A stretch of 21,653 nucleotides of DNA from Vulcanimicrobiia bacterium (lineage in GTDB: Bacteria; Vulcanimicrobiota; Vulcanimicrobiia; Vulcanimicrobiales; Vulcanimicrobiaceae), in assembly GCA_025451135.1 (NCBI GenBank), contig JANWKW010000071.1, positions 1 through 21,653 of the forward strand. Reading direction: 5' to 3'. Every line of letters starts with the position of its first letter. Position 1 is the first letter of the stretch. Shown here in pieces: positions 10,601-15,783 of this stretch. Made by a program: the position numbers and the translations under genes. The notes under the pieces are model-generated. The model saw only the letters and a list, made by a program, of their open reading frames with translations, searched no databases and was not told the DNA's origin.

Positions 10601-10994
10601 GCGCGGTCGAGACGAGCCGCACCGCGAGCGCGAGCTGTTGACCGGACGCTACCGCGACGTCCTTCGCGACGACGGTCTTATAGCCGTACCGTGCGACGGT
10701 GACCTGATACGTCCCGGCTGGAAGCGCAGTGAGGACGGCATCGCCGGAACGGACGGAGGCTGCGACCCTGGTGACCGGGCCGTCGGCCGTCGCACGGGCC
10801 AGCCAGATCGGTCTGCCCGTCGCGTCGGTGATATGAACGGTCAGGGTCCCGGTCGACGCCGCAGCCGGCGCGACTCGCGGGATCCCAATGGCGATCAACG
10901 CGGCGAATAAGAGAACAACGCGCCACCGAGCGAGAGACGACCCTACCACGGCTGGGAGGTTGGGCGTTGGCTGGTTGCCGGACCTGCTTTTCAT
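7632..10994 (-). CDS. TonB-dependent receptor-like outer-membrane protein with duplicated C-terminal domain
   Basis: Predicted outer-membrane beta-barrel of 1120 residues, counted from the ATG at 10994. A GGTGG lies 4 nt before this ATG; an in-frame GTG at 11006 would add four residues. In order: a signal peptide with its hydrophobic core near 26-38 and AAA|S-type cleavage near 46; a carboxypeptidase-regulatory-like beta-sandwich (about 48-131, LPAGTYQVTVARYGY); a plug domain (about 150-240, LQSLPGVTFGTDGTASIQGY and FTINGVPV); then a barrel of Gly/Ser/Thr-rich alternating strands ending RTLRVGYRFHLG (787-798), a typical last strand. Instead of stopping there it continues 322 residues. Two related Cys-containing domains (about 837-969 and 1011-1120), each ending YAPE(V/L)GLY, are joined by a Pro/Thr linker. 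Substrate unknown and no clear TonB box seen. Both ends of such barrels are normally periplasmic, so the extra domains would be too. Confidence 0.82.
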   Translation of the reverse strand: MKSRSGNQPTPNLPAVVGSSLARWRVVLLFAALIAIGIPRVAPAAASTGTLTVHITDATGRPIWLARATADGPVTRVAASVRSGDAVLTALPAGTYQVTVARYGYKTVVAKDVAVASGQQLALAVRLVSTALKQIVAVTARTPAKDASEVKADSTQAALSDSVVSALQSLPGVTFGTDGTASIQGYAPNQTGFTINGVPVSLPGSTQSTALFNADIFSGASVTPGAGGGGTIGFTTRSPSLAWQGVIRAVGASHHGTDIALQEAGTIGQIGVSYSHARNVVSDALDGLSFRDTSGLFYSHDASPSVTGDALQLRYEFSTSNTLLANVVALDSSIPLVCRQWTGAVPCGYGPTNLQRQSLTALQLDDSARLGTSTVDLKVYANRLKDALDQSGYYVDGVNVPSTSFQNSRQSGVMANISLGLGPKFSLPITFASDSTSTIGGGDAFGPILPIALARTTSLRATTTLPLVDRPHFSLGTDLVFQRFGTASSGASQTSGSLEATYAFSPRESVSATFSPGNLSGPTAAFAGVSAPAQLQFVCASNVGVGVGPSGSSSDTRQTSASLAWSLSNVGWSATLSAHRNVQTSGLIGATVNALGLDPSLFAPGSEALAQQNARATCGDTRTVSLGDLYFNVSGLADRVIYSGASLSLSAQLSSQTRASATFTRTSAIAYGTDPLIFGTRSTVIAGRQLPNVAPDSASFSLSTSVGRNAAALFAAHAISSNNASNLPGYLTFDAGVLAQLPRGLLSVTISNIGNTHPGPFAVADGAVPLPMLAGAFPTIAQPLPPRTLRVGYRFHLGAPERRPSFDIPTEQFQRPGGGLTIYMTSVPFESGPPKTPFAIDRNGVGCGPKDVAPAEAILDAWKRYAASVEAARAGGAYPATFPPATFGAIQFTYQPNGASYAIVLAPTGTIYDFLEAYMPLGFCALVHGGSEKDVADRHLLVPKRHMGFDATGAVPRYAPEVGLYAPPFSIGLGRNSASGSGGAARATPTPVPTPTPTPEIEPTPTAGRPFALKTWSQCGDDIRPAAQEFLDAVAAYTHAYFDLHRRPPNPEGMQMLAHREASGKIWLEIRTADLSSLRTIWPCLFVQTYQHATLQRRGLDGTRDQTIDYAPELGLYGAY
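7635..8486 (-). repeat. tandem duplicated domain encoded in the 3' part of the receptor gene
   Basis: Protein-level duplication. Copy 1 is encoded by 8088-8486 and copy 2 by 7635-7964. Both begin FA(I/L), then CGxxDxxPA followed by a helix with LDA and Y, then a second Cys (C847/C924 and C1019/C1084 from the ATG at 10994), and end YAPEVGLY or YAPELGLY. Two conserved Cys per copy fit one disulfide each in an extracytoplasmic domain. I recognise no named family. Confidence 0.6.
7977..8036 (-). repeat. low-complexity Pro-Thr linker coding sequence
   Basis: GGCGTC/GGCGTT-like hexamers on the plus strand encode alternating Pro-Thr (ATPTPVPTPTPTP then EIEPTPT) between the two C-terminal domains of the receptor. 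Such linkers are common spacers in exported proteins. Hexamer slippage could vary its length between strains. Confidence 0.7.
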
Positions 10995-10995
10995 A

Positions 10996-11013
10996 ATGCC
11001 ACCCACTTGGCAC
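10996..11013. promoter_or_regulatory. palindrome GTGCCA-N6-TGGCAT at the receptor start
   Basis: Read on the minus strand, this 18-bp site ends two bases before the receptor ATG and covers its presumed ribosome-binding site. Five inner arm pairs are perfect and the outer pair is G-T. It matches the site at 7600-7617 in arm sequence and 6-bp spacing. In RNA, AGTGCCA and TGGCATT could pair and bury the GGTGG. It may therefore be a DNA operator, an RNA hairpin, or both. Confidence 0.45.
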
Positions 11014-11038
11014 TAAGGGGCCGTAGCATGGCGGCGAG

Positions 11039-11563
11039 ATGGATGCCCTGCTAGCCGCCCAACGTCTGCCCCGCGTCGCCGATGCCGCCATGCGCAATGC
11101 CGTGATCGCCGCTCTCGCGGCCGGGAAGCGTCCTACCCCCAGCGCGCTGGTCGGCGATGCGCTCGTCCGGTTCGAGCGCGCGGTAGAACTGAAGACGCCC
11201 GACGGCATCCGCCCTGCACTGCTGTTCGCGCAACGCGACCGCATCTTGCGCGGACTGCGCGCCTTCCTCGAATTGCGGGTGGCGACCAGGCTCTTCGGCA
11301 TACGGTCGCGCGATCTGATCGCGGTCGGCCCGGCGGCCAAACCCTTCGACGCGATCGTCCGCGGAAAGGACGGCCGGTACCATGCGGTCGTGCTCCGAGC
11401 GATACCCCGCGACGGCCGCCGACTCGAATTATTCCGGCGCATCCGGGTCGCCGCCCGGAATTGCAAAGCGGCCGTCATCGAGAGCATCGTCGTCTGCGAT
11501 CTCGATGGCGGCCGCTCGCGGCGGCTTCGGGTCGAGGGCGGCTCGCTCGGGCGGGCGGCCTAG
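11039..11563 (+). CDS. hypothetical protein, possible degenerate PD-(D/E)XK-like fold
   Basis: 174 residues, no signal peptide or membrane segment, basic and presumably cytoplasmic. I do not recognise a family. The N-terminal half is helical (residues 1-85). The C-terminal half alternates strands and helices: LIAVG (93-97), FDAIVRGKDGRYHAVVLRA (103-121), helix 127-140, SIVVCDL (149-155). The D104, short turn, then hydrophobic strand order resembles the core of restriction-type nucleases, but the expected E-x-K on the second strand is V118-L119-R120. The ATG at 11039 has GGCGAG just upstream. The gene is divergent from the receptor with about 44 bp between starts, so promoters must overlap coding DNA. 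It converges with the LuxR-type gene with only 4 bp between stops. Confidence 0.7.
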   Translation: MDALLAAQRLPRVADAAMRNAVIAALAAGKRPTPSALVGDALVRFERAVELKTPDGIRPALLFAQRDRILRGLRAFLELRVATRLFGIRSRDLIAVGPAAKPFDAIVRGKDGRYHAVVLRAIPRDGRRLELFRRIRVAARNCKAAVIESIVVCDLDGGRSRRLRVEGGSLGRAA

Positions 11564-11578
11564 TATCTCAGCGAGCGA
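11543..11578. terminator. weak bidirectional hairpin spanning two convergent stop codons
   Basis: TCGCTCG (11543-11549) and CGAGCGA (11572-11578) are perfect 7-bp complements around a 22-nt loop that contains both stop codons of the convergent genes. Neither strand has a T-tract. It is the only symmetric element available to end either transcript here, but a 7-bp repeat in such GC-rich DNA could be chance. Confidence 0.25.
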
Positions 11579-12131
11579 TCCCGACGCGCAGGGCCATGAC
11601 CGCGACCTGGGTCCGGGCGGTCAGGTTGAGCTTGGCCAGGATGTGCGAGATGTGGTTCTTCACCGTCTTGTCGCTGAGCGAGAGCCGCGACGAGATCTCC
11701 TTGTTCGAGAGCCCCTCGGCGACCAGGCGCACGACCTCGAGTTCGCGGTCCGAGAGCAGGGCTCGCATATCGCGCACGGCCGGCGCGCCCGGGACGGGCT
11801 GGAGATGGCGCGCCGCGCTCGGGGCCATCGCCTTGCTCGCGCTCAGGAACTCCCCGACCGTCAGGTCGCGCAGGGCATCCAGGACGCAGACCACCGTTCC
11901 CGGCGAGGCCTGGCGCGTGAACTCGAGCGTCGAACCGGCCCCGGCCGCATCGTCGGTGTAGAGCAGAACGTCCGGGCGTACGGTCCCGACCGGCGCGGCC
12001 GTGCTGGTGCGCGCGGCGACGGCGAGACCGGCATCGAGGCCCATCAAGCGGTTGAGGGCCTCGGTCAGCTTCGGGTCGCGTCCGACGATCTGGACGTCGG
12101 CGCGATAGTGGCTCGCGGGGGTGGCGATCAT
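11568..12131 (-). CDS. orphan LuxR/NarL-type transcriptional regulator with degenerate receiver-like domain
   Basis: DNA-binding regulator of 187 residues. The C-terminus (about 125-184) is a clear GerE/LuxR helix-turn-helix: LLSDRELEVVRLVAEGLSNK, EISSRLSLSDKTVKNHISHI and LAKLNLTARTQVAVMAL match the family throughout. Residues 10-110 have receiver-like strand/helix order (VQIVGRDPKLTEALNRL, then RPDVLLYTDD). However, the phosphoacceptor position after PDVLL is Tyr58-Thr59, and the usual paired acidic residues after strand 1 are replaced by G-R-D. Phosphorylation control is therefore unlikely. A strong ribosome-binding site GAGGAG lies 6 nt before the ATG. No sensor kinase is adjacent. It is divergent from the STAND-SARP gene and may co-regulate the operon to its right. 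Confidence 0.88.
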   Translation of the reverse strand: MIATPASHYRADVQIVGRDPKLTEALNRLMGLDAGLAVAARTSTAAPVGTVRPDVLLYTDDAAGAGSTLEFTRQASPGTVVCVLDALRDLTVGEFLSASKAMAPSAARHLQPVPGAPAVRDMRALLSDRELEVVRLVAEGLSNKEISSRLSLSDKTVKNHISHILAKLNLTARTQVAVMALRVGIAR

Positions 12132-12137
12132 GGTTGA

Positions 12138-12143
12138 CTCCTC
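12138..12143 (-). promoter_or_regulatory. ribosome-binding site of the LuxR-type gene
   Basis: GAGGAG on the minus strand, 6 nt before the ATG at 12131. It is among the best Shine-Dalgarno matches in the window and fixes the start. Confidence 0.8.
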
Positions 12144-12211
12144 GGGGTGGGTGGGCGGCGAAGGTCGGCTCCAGTGATAGGAGAAGCGTACCCTCGTCGC
12201 CTTTCCTGGGA

Positions 12212-12250
12212 CTTACGGCCCACAGCCGATCGCTTACAGACCGCTTACAC
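12212..12250 (+). promoter_or_regulatory. helically phased direct repeats (CTTAC boxes) in the divergent control region
   Basis: CTTACGG at 12212-12218, CTTACAG at 12233-12239 and CTTACAC at 12244-12250. The last two extend to an identical CGCTTACA 11 bp apart. Start-to-start distances of 21 and 11 bp put all three boxes on one face of the DNA. SARP-type regulators of the family encoded immediately downstream typically bind heptamer direct repeats with about 11-bp period. The boxes end 10 nt before the ATG at 12261 and lie 80-120 bp upstream of the divergent LuxR-type gene. They could repress the former or activate the latter. Confidence 0.5.
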
Positions 12251-12260
12251 GAAGGGGAGC

Positions 12261-15119
12261 ATGGAAGAGCAGACGCCCGGACCCGAGGTCCGGCGTAGTG
12301 GCCTCCTCGAGCGGCTCGAGCGGGTCCGCCCGACCCTGGTCGCGCTGATCGCGCCGGCCGGCTTCGGGAAATCGACGCTCGCCCGGCAACTGCTGGGTCA
12401 CCGTGCGGGCTACGCCATCTGCGATTGCGCGGGCGTCGCCGACGATCTCGATCTTGCGCGCCGACTGATCCCCGCGCTGGCGATCGAGTCGCCCGACCGG
12501 GTCGGCGCGTTGACCCAACGCGAGCTGATGCTCGGCGACGGCGGCACTTCGGTCTCCGAGCGCGTCCGGCTGGCGCTCGAGGCGTGGCGCGAACCGACCG
12601 GCGGCACGTCGCTGGTCTTCGAGAACGCCGAACATCTCGCGCACTCGCCGGCGGCACGCGACTTCTTCGCGCGTCTGCTGGCGCAGCGTCCGCCAGGCCG
12701 TTCGATCGTCATCTGCTCGCGCGAATCGCTGCGACTGCATCTCACCCGGTTCGCGCCGCCGCACGAGATCATGGTGCTGCGCGCCGTCGATCTGGCCTTC
12801 GATCGCGACGAGATCCGGTCGATCTTCGGCGCGCACGTCGACGACGACGCCACCCTCGACCGGATCCTGGCGGTCTCGCAGGGTTGGCCGATCGCGATCT
12901 TCCTGGTCAAGCGCTTCGCGGCCGAAGGCAGGATGGAAAAGCTGCTCTCGCGCCTGGACGACGTCGCCTTCGAAGAACTGCACGACTATCTGGTCGACGA
13001 GGTGCTCTCGTCGCTGGACCAGCGCACCGTCGACGCGCTCTTCGCCGCCGCTTCGATCCCGCGCGCGACGCCGCTCGACGTCTCGTTCGCGCTCGACGAC
13101 GCCGCCATCGCCGACGAGATCGCGGAGTTCGCGAAAGAGTCGCCGTTCGCGGCTCGCAACGCCGACGGCACGCTCGCCGTCCATCCGCTGCTCGCGTCGC
13201 TGCTGCTCGAACACCGCGAGGAGAAGCGCAGCGAGCTGCTCTCGGCGGTGGCCGAGCGGTATGCCGCCCAGGGTTCCTACGTCCGCGCCGCGGAGCTGCA
13301 TCTCGCGCGCGGCGATCAGGCCGCGGCCGCGCAGACGCTCGGCCGGCACGAGGTCATCCGCGACCACAGTCCGTCGATGGAGTACGCGCGCGCGCTCTCG
13401 TCGCTGGAGCGGTCGCAGGTCCGCACGTACCCGCGGCTGTGGGGCGTGACCGCGATGATGCGCCTGTTCTGCGTCGACACGGAGGACATGCTCGAAGAGG
13501 CCGAGGCGATCTATCGCACGTTGCCGCCCGAGACGTCCCCGATCGAGCGGTATTACATCTTCGTCTTCCGCGTGCTCTTCATGTCGTACGTCGGGATGTT
13601 CGAAGAGGCGATCGAGATGATCGATGCGTTCGCCCGGGAGAACGGCGTCCCCGAAGAGCCGCGCTCCCTGCTCGACGGTTACGTCGCCTACGTCCGCGCG
13701 CTGCTGATCGCGCGCCTGGGGCGCTTGGACGAGGCCGAGAAACAGCTGATGCTGGCGTTGCCGCTGGTCCAGCAGATGGACGTGATGGCGTCCGGCACCC
13801 TGCTCACGCTGGGCGCCGACATCGCGCGCGTCCGGGGCGAACGCGCGATGGAACGGCAGTTCATCGATCGCGCGCTCGAACACGCGCGCCGCTCGGTCCT
13901 CTCGAACTTCGTCGCTTTCGACTTGACGGAAGCGGCCATCGGCGCGTGGCTGGCGGGCGAAGAAGAGGCCTTTGCGCGCTACGCGGTCGAGCTCGAAGAA
14001 CACGTCGAGCGCCTCGGGATCCGCGGCTTCGCCTATCTCGCGGCGGTCGCGCGGGGCCGCGCGGCCGAGCCTACCGAGGTCGATCTGCTCAAGTACGTCG
14101 CGGTCGGCCGGCTGATCGCCTGCGGGGACGCGACCGACGCGCAGGACGCCGCCCGGCTGGCGCTCTCGGCGCTCTCCGCTGCGGAGCTCTACCGCGCGCC
14201 ATTCACGGACTGTCTGGCCGCGATCGCGGTCGCCCTCTTCGAGCCCGTGCAGTTCGCCGACTACATGGAGCGCGCGGCCCGGTGCGCCGCTCGCTGCGAC
14301 TCGCGCGCTCTGCAGAAGGCGGTCGCATCGATCGCCGCACGCGCCGGCGATCACGGCATGCTCGACGCGTTCGTCGCGCGGCTCTCGCGCGAGCGCGAGC
14401 GCCGGTCGCCGCCCCTCGAGATCGAACTGACCAGCGGTCGGGTCACGAGCGCCGGAACGCCGGTGACGCTCTCCGATCGCGAACTCGAGTTGTTGGTGGC
14501 GCTCTCGCTTCGGCGCGAGACCGTGCCGCGCGGGCGGCTGGCCGACATGCTCTGGCCCGAACTCGACGAGTATGCGGCCCGCAACGCGTTGTCGGTCTGC
14601 CTGCATCGGCTGCGCGCGCACCTCGGTTGCGAGGGCGCGATCGTGCGCAGCGGCGACGGCTACCGGCTCCACGACGACGCCTGGGTCGACCTGTGGGAGA
14701 TCGACCGGCTGGTGGCGGCCATCCGCGCGCGCGGCACGGTCGGCGAGGTCGAGCGCGAGGCGCTCCGCGAATCGTACGCGCGGCTGCGCGAGCCGCGGCC
14801 GTCGCGCATGCGATCGTGGGAGTGGTTCGAACCGACCGAACGGCATATCGGCGAACTCCGGCTCGAGGTCGCGATGCGATTGGCCTCGCACGCGCTCGAG
14901 AGCGACGGGGCTCAGGATGCGCTCGCGCTCGCGCACGAGATGATCGCCTACGACCCGTGCGACGAACCCGCCCGCGAGATCGCGATCCGCGCGTACTTGC
15001 TGCTCGGCGACCGGGCCGCGGCGCTGCGGCACTTCCGGCAGTACCGCGAGACGCTGCAGGCAGAACTGCAGTGCGACCCGTCGCCCGCACTCGTCGCCTT
15101 GGTAGGGAGCAGTTCGTGA
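12261..15119 (+). CDS. STAND-family ATPase transcriptional regulator with C-terminal SARP (winged helix + BTAD) output
   Basis: Cytoplasmic signal-responsive regulator of 952 residues. An N-terminal AAA/STAND ATPase carries Walker A APAGFGKSTL (31-40) and the sensor-type SRESLRL (153-159). The Walker B strand reads LVFEN (118-122), where DD is usual. GWP (208-210) and HPLLASLLL (308-316) match MalT-like proteins. Helical TPR-like repeats fill about 325-705. The output is at the C-terminus: an OmpR-type winged helix (about 722-805, LSDRELELLVAL, LADMLWP, YAARNALSVCLHRLRAHLG) followed by a bacterial transcriptional activation domain (about 808-945). SARPs usually carry winged helix and BTAD at the N-terminus, so the order here is reversed, as in other MalT-type SARP fusions. 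The ATG at 12261 follows AAGGGGAG; an upstream in-frame GTG at 12147 would put a basic tail across the control region. First gene of the likely operon. Confidence 0.9.
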   Translation: MEEQTPGPEVRRSGLLERLERVRPTLVALIAPAGFGKSTLARQLLGHRAGYAICDCAGVADDLDLARRLIPALAIESPDRVGALTQRELMLGDGGTSVSERVRLALEAWREPTGGTSLVFENAEHLAHSPAARDFFARLLAQRPPGRSIVICSRESLRLHLTRFAPPHEIMVLRAVDLAFDRDEIRSIFGAHVDDDATLDRILAVSQGWPIAIFLVKRFAAEGRMEKLLSRLDDVAFEELHDYLVDEVLSSLDQRTVDALFAAASIPRATPLDVSFALDDAAIADEIAEFAKESPFAARNADGTLAVHPLLASLLLEHREEKRSELLSAVAERYAAQGSYVRAAELHLARGDQAAAAQTLGRHEVIRDHSPSMEYARALSSLERSQVRTYPRLWGVTAMMRLFCVDTEDMLEEAEAIYRTLPPETSPIERYYIFVFRVLFMSYVGMFEEAIEMIDAFARENGVPEEPRSLLDGYVAYVRALLIARLGRLDEAEKQLMLALPLVQQMDVMASGTLLTLGADIARVRGERAMERQFIDRALEHARRSVLSNFVAFDLTEAAIGAWLAGEEEAFARYAVELEEHVERLGIRGFAYLAAVARGRAAEPTEVDLLKYVAVGRLIACGDATDAQDAARLALSALSAAELYRAPFTDCLAAIAVALFEPVQFADYMERAARCAARCDSRALQKAVASIAARAGDHGMLDAFVARLSRERERRSPPLEIELTSGRVTSAGTPVTLSDRELELLVALSLRRETVPRGRLADMLWPELDEYAARNALSVCLHRLRAHLGCEGAIVRSGDGYRLHDDAWVDLWEIDRLVAAIRARGTVGEVEREALRESYARLREPRPSRMRSWEWFEPTERHIGELRLEVAMRLASHALESDGAQDALALAHEMIAYDPCDEPAREIAIRAYLLLGDRAAALRHFRQYRETLQAELQCDPSPALVALVGSSS
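15104..15109 (+). promoter_or_regulatory. ribosome-binding site deciding the GTG start of the amidase-like gene
   Basis: AGGGAG lies inside the last codons of the upstream regulator gene, 6 nt before GTG at 15116. That GTG overlaps the upstream TGA as GTGA. Motif and overlap together indicate translational coupling and settle the start. Confidence 0.75.
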
Positions 15120-15754
15120 TCGCAGGCCTGATCGTATCCGCCGTCCTGGTCGCACAGGCGCCGTCGCCGGCGGCGACGCCCACGCCGGTCGTGGTCGACG
15201 TGGTGATCTCGGCCGGTCACGAAGGGCGGCCCGAGAGCTGCCCGCGTTTCCCGCGCCACAAGTGCAATCTCGGCGCTCCCGGGGAGCGGCAGTGGACGCC
15301 CGTCGTCGCCGACGCGGCGACCCGCATCCTGCGCGCCCACGGCATCACGGTCGCGCGTCTGCCCGCCGACTTCGACGGCACCTACGACGTCGGCGCGGCC
15401 GTCTTCATCCACTTCGACGGGAACGACACGCCCTGCTCGACCGGCGCCTCGATCGGCTACCACCGCGAGAGCGATAAGCCGGCGGCGGCGGCCTGGCACG
15501 CGATCTACGCGCGCTACTTCCCGTACGCGTTCATGCCCGACGACTTCACGACGAATCTGCGCGACTACTACGGCTTTCGGCAGGTGCGGGCGGCCGACGG
15601 TGCGCTGGTGATCGAACTCGGCGAGGTGACCTGCCCGCGCGAGCGGGCGTGGCTCGCGCCGCGGCTGGAGTGGGAAGGCGCGCTGATCGCCTACTACCTC
15701 TCGCAGCGCATCGGCAAAGGCGAGGTCCCGGATCCCGGCCCGTTCCTAAAGTGA
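15116..15754 (+). CDS. small exported N-acetylmuramoyl-L-alanine amidase_3-like protein
   Basis: 212 residues. The N-terminus (IAGLIVSAVLVAQA, 2-15) is a hydrophobic export signal lacking a basic n-region, followed by a Pro/Thr/Ala stretch. The core matches the amidase_3 (AmiC-like zinc hydrolase) pattern by position. VVISAGHEG (29-37) stands for the DPGHGG strand with zinc ligand H35. E57 begins the helix where the second ligand normally sits. VFIHFDGN (96-103) stands for SIHAN with H99. ALVIELGEV (163-171) stands for the LVETGFLSN strand with catalytic Glu E167 or E170. Such enzymes cut the lactyl amide between peptidoglycan glycan and peptide. C42, C50, C107 and C173 could form disulfides. 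Identity to typical amidases looks low, so peptidoglycan activity is inferred. The start overlaps the regulator's stop; the next gene follows after 29 nt. Confidence 0.78.
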   Translation: MIAGLIVSAVLVAQAPSPAATPTPVVVDVVISAGHEGRPESCPRFPRHKCNLGAPGERQWTPVVADAATRILRAHGITVARLPADFDGTYDVGAAVFIHFDGNDTPCSTGASIGYHRESDKPAAAAWHAIYARYFPYAFMPDDFTTNLRDYYGFRQVRAADGALVIELGEVTCPRERAWLAPRLEWEGALIAYYLSQRIGKGEVPDPGPFLK

Positions 15755-15783
15755 ATCCGGCCGTGCGCGGCTAACAGCGGTCC

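Noticed and set aside
11008..11027. TGGCAC at 11008 as a sigma-54 -24 element
   Set aside because: The required GC of the -12 element is absent at the correct spacing (CC is found instead).
12234..15155. 973-residue minus-strand open frame across the STAND-SARP gene
   Set aside because: No domain pattern, Arg/Asp-rich composition typical of shadow frames, and the plus-strand frame has clear Walker A and winged-helix motifs.
15759..15772. Short hairpin GCCG-TGCG-CGGC between the amidase-like and propeller genes
   Set aside because: Four to five base pairs in GC-rich DNA with no T-tract; too weak to call a terminator in a 29-nt gap.
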